From JBDHZK01 sp039811865 (GTDB lineage Bacteria; Actinomycetota; Actinomycetes; Propionibacteriales; Propionibacteriaceae), in the NCBI GenBank assembly GCA_039811865.1, contig JBDHZK010000018.1, positions 1 to 28,153 on the forward strand: a stretch of 28,153 bases of DNA, written 5' to 3'. The position numbers and the translations under genes are program-made. Positions 22,139 through 28,153 of the stretch are shown in pieces. The notes beneath the pieces are model-generated. The model saw only the letters and a program-made list of their open reading frames with translations, had not been told where the DNA came from and ran no database searches. How positions within the stretch are numbered: the first letter of the stretch is position 1; every line of letters begins with the position of its first letter.

Positions 22139-23373
22139 CAGGCCTCGCCTCCAGTGGACGCGTCGGCCGATCCGTCCAGCCCGAACCAGCGAAAGGCGGT
22201 GTCCACGTCCTTGTCGCCGCGGCCAGACAAGCACACCAACACCAGCGGGCGGGCATCGGGATCGGTTTGCGCGCTGCGCCGCCCCAGGCGCAGCGCGCCG
22301 GCCAGCGCGTGCGCGGACTCGATGGCCGGCATGATTCCCTCGCAACGCGTGAGCAGCTTGAAGGCCGCCATCGCTTCGGCGTCGGTGACCGGTTCGTAGG
22401 TGGCGCGCCCAGTGGCCGCGAGCCACGAGTGTTCGGGACCCACGCCCGGGTAGTCCAGTCCGGCCGAGATCGAGTGCGAGTCCTTGGTCTGGCCGTCCTC
22501 GTCCTGGAGGACGTAGGTGCGCATCCCGTGCAGGACGCCCACCGAGCCGCCGGTGATGGACGAGGCATGGCGGCCCGTCTCGATCCCGTCCCCCCCGGCT
22601 TCGAAGCCGTACAGGGCAACGTCGGGGTCGTCCACGAAATCGGCGAACGTCCCCATCGCGTTCGACCCCCCGCCGACGCAGGCGGCGACGACGTCGGGCA
22701 ACCTGCCGAATCGGTTCAGCAACTGCGCGCGCGCCTCGGTCGAGATGATCCTTTGGAACTCGCGGACGAGCTTGGGGAACGGGTGTGCCCCGGCGACCGT
22801 CCCGATCAGGTAGTGAGTGTGGTCGACACTGGCGACCCAATCGCGCATGGCCTCGTTCATGGCGTCCTTGAGCGTCTGGCTGCCGGACTCGACCGCGATC
22901 ACCTCGGCCCCTAGCAACTGCATCCGGCCCACGTTGAGTGCTTGGCGTTGGGTGTCGACCTTCCCCATGTAGACCCGGCACTCCATGCCGAGCAGCGCGG
23001 CGGCGGTCGCGGTCGCGACGCCGTGCTGGCCGGCTCCGGTTTCGGCGATTACGCGACGCTTGCCCATCCGCCGGGCCAGCAGGGCCTGCCCGAGCACGTT
23101 GTTGATCTTGTGCGAGCCGGTGTGGTTCAGGTCCTCGCGCTTCAGGACGATCGTCGCGTTACCCGCATGCTCGGAAAACCGGCGCACCGTCGTGATCGGA
23201 GTGGGACGGCCGGCGTAGTTGGCCCGCAGATCGTTCAGCTCGGCCCAGAACTCGGGGTCGTGCCGAGCCGCCTCGAACTCGGCGTCGAGTTCGGCATGGG
23301 CCGCGTGGAGCGCCTCGGGGATGTAACTACCGCCGAACAACTCGAAGTGGCCCCGTTCATCGGGTAACAGCAC
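22138..23373 (-). CDS. trpB: Tryptophan synthase beta subunit
   Basis: The 411-residue PLP enzyme condenses indole with serine to tryptophan. K89 in NHTGSHKINN forms the Schiff base, E-TGAGQHGVATA follows, and GGGSNAMG is the phosphate-binding loop. The N terminus LPDERGHFELFGGSYIPE is typical of the TrpB1 class, which works with TrpA. The start is a GTG at 23373 with GAAAGG upstream, 17 bases after the trpC stop. The last 15 residues are Ala/Gly-rich and probably disordered. Confidence 0.96.
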   Translation of the reverse strand: MLLPDERGHFELFGGSYIPEALHAAHAELDAEFEAARHDPEFWAELNDLRANYAGRPTPITTVRRFSEHAGNATIVLKREDLNHTGSHKINNVLGQALLARRMGKRRVIAETGAGQHGVATATAAALLGMECRVYMGKVDTQRQALNVGRMQLLGAEVIAVESGSQTLKDAMNEAMRDWVASVDHTHYLIGTVAGAHPFPKLVREFQRIISTEARAQLLNRFGRLPDVVAACVGGGSNAMGTFADFVDDPDVALYGFEAGGDGIETGRHASSITGGSVGVLHGMRTYVLQDEDGQTKDSHSISAGLDYPGVGPEHSWLAATGRATYEPVTDAEAMAAFKLLTRCEGIMPAIESAHALAGALRLGRRSAQTDPDARPLVLVCLSGRGDKDVDTAFRWFGLDGSADASTGGEA

Positions 23374-23390
23374 CGCGCCAACCTTTCAGG

Positions 23391-24173
23391 TCAACCGGCG
23401 ACGACCGCGCTGAACTCGGCCACCGCCTGGCGGGGATCGCCGTGCCGGACGAGCGCCTCCCCTACCAAGATCGCATCCGCACCGGCGTCCGCGACGCGTT
23501 GCACGTCGGCCACGGTGAAGATGCCGGACTCGGCCACCTTAGTCGCGTCCGGCAGTAGCCCCGCGAGAGTTTCGAACTGGGCGAGGTCGACCGCCAGCGT
23601 CTGCAGGTTGCGGTTGTTGACGCCGATCAACTCGGCCCCCAGATCAACCGCGCGCCGGGCCTCGTCCGGGGTATGGACCTCGACCAGGCAGGTCAGCCCG
23701 AGCTTCGTCGCCAGGTCGCGCAGGGACCCCAAGCTGGCGTCGTCCAGGGCGGCAACGATCAGTAGCGCGAGGTCGGCGCCGGCGGCGCGGGCCTCGTACA
23801 ACTGGTAGGGCTCGACGATGAAGTCCTTGCGCAACAGCGGCGTCGGCACCGCCGAGCGGACGGCCTCGAGGTCGGCCAGGGTGCCGTTGAAGCGGCGCGA
23901 CTCGGTCAACACCGAGATCGCGGCCGCGCCGCCGGCGGCGTAGGCCCGGGCCAGCGCGGCCGGGTCGGGGATGGGTGCCAGCGAACCCTTAGAAGGGCTC
24001 GAGCGCTTCACCTCGGCGATCACCGAGATGCCCGGCTCCCTGAGTCGCCGCATGGGGCTTTGCGCCGGCGGCGCCGCCTCCGCCCGCGCGATCAGCTCCT
24101 CGATCGGGACCTGCAACTGCCGGGCCGCCAGGTCTTCGCGGACCCCGGCGACGATGTCGTCCAGGACGCCCAT
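23391..24173 (-). CDS. trpC: Indole-3-glycerol-phosphate synthase
   Basis: The 260-residue single-domain TIM-barrel enzyme closes the indole ring from the phosphoribosylanthranilate-derived ribulose phosphate. The signature AEVKRSSPSKG puts E54 and K56 in the active site. K116 (LLRKDF) is the other catalytic lysine. Later landmarks are GVNNRNL and AESGI. It is not fused to TrpF. I start at the ATG at 24173, eight bases after the small membrane-protein stop. A longer open frame exists upstream, but its product is Arg/Gly-rich and unlike the family. The ribosome-binding site is weak, so expression may depend on coupling to the gene upstream. Confidence 0.95.
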   Translation of the reverse strand: MGVLDDIVAGVREDLAARQLQVPIEELIARAEAAPPAQSPMRRLREPGISVIAEVKRSSPSKGSLAPIPDPAALARAYAAGGAAAISVLTESRRFNGTLADLEAVRSAVPTPLLRKDFIVEPYQLYEARAAGADLALLIVAALDDASLGSLRDLATKLGLTCLVEVHTPDEARRAVDLGAELIGVNNRNLQTLAVDLAQFETLAGLLPDATKVAESGIFTVADVQRVADAGADAILVGEALVRHGDPRQAVAEFSAVVAG

Positions 24174-24181
24174 AGGTTCGG

Positions 24182-24388
24182 TCAGCCCTGGCCCAGGCCC
24201 AGGACGCGCATGGCCCCTCCAGCGACCACGCCTACCCCGACGATGGCGGTGCCGACCCAAAAGATCGTCCAGTCGGGGCCGAAGAAGAAGGCCAACGCCG
24301 CGACCAGGAAGCCGATCGCGGCCACGATCGAGCCCGTCCAAGCGGCAGGGGTGCGACCGTGGTGGTAGTGCTTCTTCCCGTTGGCCAT
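24182..24388 (-). CDS. HGxxPAAW-family small membrane protein
   Basis: The 68-residue protein begins MANGKKHYHHGRTPAAW, which contains the motif that names the family. Two predicted membrane helices follow, at about residues 18-38 and 42-62. AGGAGAGG lies six bases before the ATG. Members occur next to trp genes in many actinobacteria, but no function is known. It sits between the Trp-operon membrane protein and trpC, with an 8-base gap to trpC. A role at the membrane near tryptophan synthesis is only an inference from position. Confidence 0.9.
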   Translation of the reverse strand: MANGKKHYHHGRTPAAWTGSIVAAIGFLVAALAFFFGPDWTIFWVGTAIVGVGVVAGGAMRVLGLGQG

Positions 24389-24456
24389 GGCCTCTCCTCG
24401 CAGGTGACGTGTGCGCTCGCGCCGGTGCGTGCGCTCATTGTGTCGCAGGAACGCGA

Positions 24457-25011
24457 CTATCGGTTAGTGGTGGGATCGATTCCCTCGTCCAAGTCGCGCC
24501 AGGCGTCCTCGCCCAGTGGTGCCGCGGCGTTGGACTGCTCCGCTTCCGAAGGTATGCCAGCGGCGCCCTTGGGCGCACGACGCTCGGGCAGCATCAGTCC
24601 GATGGCCCCGGCCAGCGCCAGCGCCGCGGCGAGGGCGTAGGCCCAACCCCAGCCGACGCGCACCAGGTCGAAGTGGTCCGACAAAGTGACCGTCCGCAGC
24701 CTGGCCCGGACGAAGGCGTCGCTGGGCGTGAACGCCAGTGGCAAGGCCAGCGCCACGGTCGCCAAGAACCCGAGCGCCAGGGCGAGGACGCGGCGCCCGC
24801 GGCGTTTGAGCACCAGGGGCAGCAGCGCACCGGCCAGCAAGGTCAGGGCGAGCGCCTGCGCCAGGCCCGAGGTCAGCTCGTTGCCGGTCACGGGCAGCTG
24901 ATTGCCGTCGGTGAGGATCGCCCACCACGGCTGGAAACCCATCCCAAGCGCGGTGACCCCGGCGCCCGCGAGCACCGCGGGCGCGAGCTTTCCGATCGAG
25001 ACCCCCGCCAT
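24457..25011 (-). CDS. Trp-operon-associated membrane protein
   Basis: The 184-residue protein resembles the actinobacterial Trp biosynthesis-associated membrane family (TIGR02234/Trp_oprn_chp). Four hydrophobic helices lie at about residues 10-30, 48-68, 75-95 and 121-141. The short loop after the first contains the conserved-looking QPWW. The cytoplasmic tail ends EDAWRDLDEGIDPT, which matches the acidic C-terminal pattern of the family. It overlaps the trpE stop by one base (TAATG). The function is unknown; transport or sensing related to tryptophan is a guess from context. A 68-base gap follows before the next gene. Confidence 0.9.
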   Translation of the reverse strand: MAGVSIGKLAPAVLAGAGVTALGMGFQPWWAILTDGNQLPVTGNELTSGLAQALALTLLAGALLPLVLKRRGRRVLALALGFLATVALALPLAFTPSDAFVRARLRTVTLSDHFDLVRVGWGWAYALAAALALAGAIGLMLPERRAPKGAAGIPSEAEQSNAAAPLGEDAWRDLDEGIDPTTNR

Positions 25012-26513
25012 TACGACGCCGAGAGCCGGCGCACGCCGGCGGCCGTCCGAATGGCGCCGATCACCGCGGCGGCCTTGTTGTGTGCCTCGGCGTCCTCGGT
25101 GGCTGGGACGGAGTCGGCCACGATTCCGGCGCCCGCTTGGACATAGGCCCGGCCGTCTCGGATCAGCGCGGTCCGAATGGCGATGGCGGTGTCGGCATTG
25201 CCCGCGAAGTCGAAGTAGCCGACCACCCCTCCGTACAGGCCGCGCCTGGACACCTCGAGTTCATCGATGATCTCCATCGCTCGCACCTTGGGCGCACCGG
25301 ACAAGGTGCCGGCCGGGAAGCAGGCCAGCGTCACGTCCAGGGCGCTGCGCCCCGGCGTGGGACGTCCGGTCACGGTCGCCTCCAGATGCATGACGTGGGA
25401 GTAGTTGCGCACGGCCATGAACTCCGTCACCTCGACCGTCCCGGGCACGCAAACCCGGCCGAGATCGTTGCGGCCCAGATCGACCAGCATCAGGTGCTCG
25501 GCGCGCTCCTTGGGGTCGGCGAGCAGCTCGGTGGCCAAGGCGGCGTCCTCGGCGGCGGTCCGGCCTCGCGGTCGGGTGCCCGCTATGGGGTGGGTGGTCG
25601 CCACCCCGTCCTCGACGCTGACCAGCGCCTCGGGGCTGGAGCCGACGATGTCCAGGCCGTCCAGGCGCAACAGATACAGGTAGGGGCTGGGGTTGGCGCG
25701 GCGCAGCACGCGGTAGACGTCCAGGGCGTCGGCCGGGCAGTCGACCTCGAAGCGCTGGCTGACGACGATCTGGAACGCTTCCCCTGCCTTGATCTCCTCG
25801 ACCGCGGCCGCAACGGCCGCCTCGTACTGCGCGGCCGTGCGCTGGCGGCTGACGGGCAGCTCCGGGACGTCGACCCGCTCGGCGACCAGCGGCCGCACAG
25901 GTTCGGCGAGTCGTCGGGCCATGGTCAGCAGCCGCTGGCACGCATCGGCGTAGGCGGCCTCGACCCGCTCGTCGGTCCCGTCGAAGTTGATCGCGTTGGC
26001 CACCAACCAGACCTCCCCGGTGTGGTGGTCCAGGATGGCCATGTCGGTGACCAGCAGCAGCACCAGTTCGGGGATTTGGAGGTCGTCGGTGTTGCCGTCC
26101 GGAAGGCGTTCGATGCGCCGGACGACGTCGTAGCCCAGATACCCCACCATGCCCGAGACCAGCGGCGGCAGCGCGGGGTCACGCGGGGTGTGCAGCAGGG
26201 CGAGCGTTTCGCGCAGCACCTGTAACGGGTCGCCGCCGGTGGGCAGGCCCGCGATCTCGCGGCCCGTCCAGACCGCCTCACCGTTGCGCTCGCTGAGCGT
26301 GCCGGCCGTCCCGACGCCGACGAACGAGTAGCGCGCCCACACGCCGTTGTCGGCCGACTCGAGCAGGAACGTCCCGGTGCGCTCGCCGCAGAGCCGGTGG
26401 TAGAGGCCGACGGCGGTCAGGTCGTCGGCCAGCAGCTTGGCGTGCACGCTGAGGACGCGCCGGCCCTTCGCTGCGGCAACGAAGCCGCCGAGGTCTGGGG
26501 TGAGGGTCAGCAT
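25011..26513 (-). CDS. trpE: Anthranilate synthase component I
   Basis: The 500-residue enzyme converts chorismate to anthranilate, with ammonia from TrpG, the first committed step to tryptophan. LLES at residues 50-53 corresponds to the tryptophan feedback site. The chorismate-binding domain has PIAGTRPRG, the metal-binding ELLADPKERAEHLMLVDLGRND and the later GTLSGAPKVRAM. AYVQAGAGIVADSVP closes the active site. These features favour TrpE over PabB. The ATG at 26513 has GGAGG upstream and overlaps the hisI end by seven bases. No trpG lies nearby, so the glutaminase must be encoded elsewhere, possibly shared with folate synthesis. Confidence 0.94.
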   Translation of the reverse strand: MLTLTPDLGGFVAAAKGRRVLSVHAKLLADDLTAVGLYHRLCGERTGTFLLESADNGVWARYSFVGVGTAGTLSERNGEAVWTGREIAGLPTGGDPLQVLRETLALLHTPRDPALPPLVSGMVGYLGYDVVRRIERLPDGNTDDLQIPELVLLLVTDMAILDHHTGEVWLVANAINFDGTDERVEAAYADACQRLLTMARRLAEPVRPLVAERVDVPELPVSRQRTAAQYEAAVAAAVEEIKAGEAFQIVVSQRFEVDCPADALDVYRVLRRANPSPYLYLLRLDGLDIVGSSPEALVSVEDGVATTHPIAGTRPRGRTAAEDAALATELLADPKERAEHLMLVDLGRNDLGRVCVPGTVEVTEFMAVRNYSHVMHLEATVTGRPTPGRSALDVTLACFPAGTLSGAPKVRAMEIIDELEVSRRGLYGGVVGYFDFAGNADTAIAIRTALIRDGRAYVQAGAGIVADSVPATEDAEAHNKAAAVIGAIRTAAGVRRLSAS

Positions 26514-26863
26514 GGGGCCTCCTCGGCCAGCAAGACGTCGGCGAAGCAGGTGGGCGCTCCGGTGTGGCAGGCGGGTCCGGTTTGATCGACCAGGACGAGC
26601 ACCGTGTCGCCGTCGCAGTCCAGGCGGACCTCGCGAACATGCTGCACGTTGCCCGACGTCTCACCCTTGACCCAGTATTGGCCGCGGCTGCGCGACCAAT
26701 ACGTCCCGCGCCGCGTCGCGAGCGTTCGCCGTAGCGCCTCGTCGTCCAGCCAGGCCAGCATGAGGACGCGGTGGTCGGTCGCGTCCTGCACGACCGCGGG
26801 GACGAGTCCGTCGGCCGTCCGCTTCAGCCGCGCGGCGACGGCGGGGTCAAGGGTGGCGCTCAC
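26507..26863 (-). CDS. hisI: Phosphoribosyl-AMP cyclohydrolase
   Basis: The short HisI enzyme opens the purine ring of phosphoribosyl-AMP, the third step of histidine synthesis. The metal site is clear: LDCDGD supplies three Asp for magnesium and a Cys for zinc, and CHTGAPTC supplies two more zinc cysteines. WVKGETSGNVQHV is the conserved central motif. It is not fused to HisE. Two starts are possible: the GTG at 26863 (118 residues, beginning VSATLDP, as actinobacterial homologues usually do) or the ATG at 26872 (121 residues). Neither has a good ribosome-binding site, which may point to a leaderless message. It heads the trp array, and its stop overlaps trpE by seven bases. Confidence 0.92.
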   Translation of the reverse strand: MSATLDPAVAARLKRTADGLVPAVVQDATDHRVLMLAWLDDEALRRTLATRRGTYWSRSRGQYWVKGETSGNVQHVREVRLDCDGDTVLVLVDQTGPACHTGAPTCFADVLLAEEAPC

Positions 26864-26901
26864 CCGGCACATTGTTCCCGATGCGCGCGGCAGCCCGGCG
26901 G

Positions 26902-26907
26902 TATTGT
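26902..26907 (+). promoter_or_regulatory. Candidate -10 box for a leaderless start
   Basis: TATTGT ends six bases before the GTG at 26914, so transcription could begin at the start codon itself. There is no ribosome-binding site before that GTG. A -35 box is not evident at normal spacing. The divergent hisI start lies about 50 bases away, so the two genes share a very short control region. Confidence 0.4.
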
Positions 26908-26913
26908 CAGCCG

Positions 26914-27570
26914 GTGACCTTCGCGCGCTTCGAACGCCTTGCCCTGTGCGACCTGCTCGATGCCGTCGGACCGGACGCACCGACCCTGTGCGTGCCATGG
27001 ACCACCTACGACCTGGCCGCGCACCTATGGCTGCGTGAGACCGACCCCCTCGCCGCGTCCGGGATTGCCGTGAAGTCGCTGGCCGCCCAGACGGCAAGAC
27101 GCATGGGCGAACTACAGACGAGGGTCAGCTATCCGGAGTTGGTGCAGCGGCTGCGGACTGGCCCCGCCCGGTACTCGTTGTTCAACCTGCCCGGGGTGGA
27201 CGCTGCGGCGAACGCCACCGAGTACTTCATCCACCACGAGGACGTGCGCCGCGCCGGGGCGCCCGCAGCCGAGCCGCGAGATCTGGGCCACGAAACACAG
27301 GACTGGATCTTTCGCCGGCTGCGGGTTATGGCCCGAGCGTTTTGGCGGCGGGCAAAGGTGGGCGTCGTCCTCGAACGCGACGACGACGCGGCCGGCAGCA
27401 TCGACGAACGCGCCTTCCGCGTCTCACCGGGGACGCACACCGTCACGCTGGTCGGAAAGCCGAGCGAGTTGCTGCTGTTCACCAGTGGACGCACCGGTGT
27501 GGCCGTGGTCGAACGGATCGGCGACGACGAGGGCTTGGCCGAGCTGGCCCGCACCCGCCTCGATTTCTAG
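26914..27570 (+). CDS. TIGR03085-type metal-binding protein (DinB/MDMPI fold)
   Basis: The 218-residue protein starts at a GTG and reads TFARFERLALCDLLDAVGPDAPTL. This is the pattern of the actinobacterial TIGR03085 family, related to the N-terminal domain of mycothiol-dependent maleylpyruvate isomerase. Candidate metal ligands are H37 (DLAAHLWLRE), E103 and H107 (ATEYFIHHEDVRR), the same H, E-x3-H layout as that fold. The usual partner would be mycothiol, but no reaction is known for this family. No signal peptide or membrane segment is seen. It is divergent from hisI, a placement I recall from other actinobacteria. An upstream ATG at 26872 is in frame but would overlap the hisI start region. 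Confidence 0.87.
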   Translation: MTFARFERLALCDLLDAVGPDAPTLCVPWTTYDLAAHLWLRETDPLAASGIAVKSLAAQTARRMGELQTRVSYPELVQRLRTGPARYSLFNLPGVDAAANATEYFIHHEDVRRAGAPAAEPRDLGHETQDWIFRRLRVMARAFWRRAKVGVVLERDDDAAGSIDERAFRVSPGTHTVTLVGKPSELLLFTSGRTGVAVVERIGDDEGLAELARTRLDF

Positions 27571-27626
27571 TAGCAGCGTCTTATTTCCCGACCGCCGTCC
27601 GGGACGCCTGTTACCCCGGTGAAACA

Positions 27627-28153
27627 ATGTCGCCCGTGCGTGCCTACAACTTCTCCGCCGGCCCAGCGATGCTTCCCCTGCCCGTCCTCGAACGGGCCGC
27701 CTCCGAGCTGACCGATTGGAACGGTTCCGGCATGTCCGTGATGGAGGTTTCCCATCGGGGCAAGGCGTTCGTCGCCTGCGCCGAGGCGTGCGAGGCCAAG
27801 TTGCGCGATCTCCTCGGCGTCCCGGACAACTACCGGGTGCTCTTCTTGCAGGGCGGCGCCAGCGGCCAGTTCGCGTTCGTTCCGATGAACCTGGCGGCGC
27901 CCGGTGAGGTCGTGTCTTACGTCAATACCGGTCAATGGTCGAAGAAGGCGATCGGCGAGGCCAAGCATTACGCCGACGTCGCCGTGGTCGCCGACGAGGC
28001 CGCGTCGAAGTACACCACGACGCCGGCGGCGGGGTCGTTCGCCCCGGCTCCCGGTTCGGCCTACCTGCACTACACACCCAACGAGACCATCGGCGGCGTC
28101 GAGTTCGGCTACGTGCCGCAGGCCGGGGACGTCCCGCTCGTTGCGGACATGTC
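27627..28153 (+). CDS. serC: Phosphoserine aminotransferase, 5' part (3' end beyond window)
   Basis: The 175 residues present begin MSPVRAYNFSAGPAMLPLPVLERA, the classic SerC N terminus. SHRGKAF, LQGGASGQFA (cofactor phosphate loop) and HYTPNETIGGVEF follow. The enzyme makes 3-phosphoserine from phosphohydroxypyruvate and glutamate in serine synthesis and also serves pyridoxal synthesis in some bacteria. The frame is open to the window edge at VADM, just before the region of the PLP lysine, so catalytic completeness cannot be checked. The ATG at 27627 is in frame with a GTG at 27636, which is equally compatible with the family. The motifs are those of the E. coli/Bacillus type of SerC. Confidence 0.93.
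   Translation, partial: MSPVRAYNFSAGPAMLPLPVLERAASELTDWNGSGMSVMEVSHRGKAFVACAEACEAKLRDLLGVPDNYRVLFLQGGASGQFAFVPMNLAAPGEVVSYVNTGQWSKKAIGEAKHYADVAVVADEAASKYTTTPAAGSFAPAPGSAYLHYTPNETIGGVEFGYVPQAGDVPLVADM

Noticed and set aside
24389..24456. Internal promoter in the 68-base gap before the HGxxPAAW gene
   Set aside because: I found no convincing -10/-35 pair, only a ribosome-binding site.
27571..27626. Terminator between the TIGR03085-type gene and serC
   Set aside because: Only a 4-bp stem (CCCG/CGGG) can be drawn, which is too weak to call.

Overview
The window is GC-rich, densely coded DNA from an actinobacterium (class Actinomycetes). The evidence is family content: a DUF5998 protein, an HGxxPAAW small membrane protein and a Trp-operon membrane protein inside a trp cluster, a TIGR03085-type metal-binding protein, GTG starts, TAnnnT -10 boxes close to start codons, and trpE...trpC-trpB-trpA...lgt-gltB-gltD gene order. 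A member of the Propionibacteriales or a relative is a reasonable guess, but 16S or marker-gene data would be needed. I count 23 protein genes. No rRNA, tRNA, CRISPR array, insertion sequence or prophage is visible.

Left block (1-3253, minus strand). A DUF5998 gene is translationally coupled (ATGA) to an alkaline-phosphatase/phosphodiesterase-fold gene. Then come a Tat-type secreted protein of unknown function and the 5' part of thymidine kinase (tdk), cut by the window edge.

Sugar-uptake block (3409-7817, plus strand). A LacI-family regulator is followed by a promoter with a perfect TTGACA -35 box and two matching AGCGCT-core dyads. Next are a CebE-like sugar-binding lipoprotein, a strong 14-bp intercistronic stem-loop and two coupled ABC permeases. 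There is no ATPase gene, so a shared MsiK-type ATPase elsewhere is likely. Cellobiose or a related oligosaccharide is the best substrate guess, from family resemblance and operator core only.

Central housekeeping genes (7879-13520, plus strand). These are an App1/HAD-type phosphatase with a probable leaderless start, a topoisomerase IV/gyrase A-type subunit, and a glycogen branching enzyme (glgB). A perfect bidirectional hairpin separates glgB from the converging gltD.

Right block (13580-26863, minus strand). This is one long biosynthetic array, transcribed right to left: hisI, trpE, Trp-operon membrane protein, HGxxPAAW protein, trpC, trpB, trpA, SCO1/SenC lipoprotein, lgt, gltB, gltD. Six of its ten junctions overlap by 1-8 bases and two others have gaps of 8 and 17 bases. 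The exceptions are a 68-base gap and a 199-base gltB leader carrying two inverted repeats. It joins tryptophan synthesis, one histidine step, lipoprotein maturation, a copper-chaperone-like protein and glutamate synthase. trpG and trpD are not in the window.

Right edge (26914-28153, plus strand). A TIGR03085-type protein is divergent from hisI, then comes the 5' part of serC (phosphoserine aminotransferase).

No gene-free stretch exceeds 300 bases. The longest is 199 bases (19566-19764). I found no clearly new system. The most distinctive features are regulatory DNA (the dual operator, the intercistronic hairpin and the gltB leader dyads) and a few poorly characterised proteins in conserved contexts.
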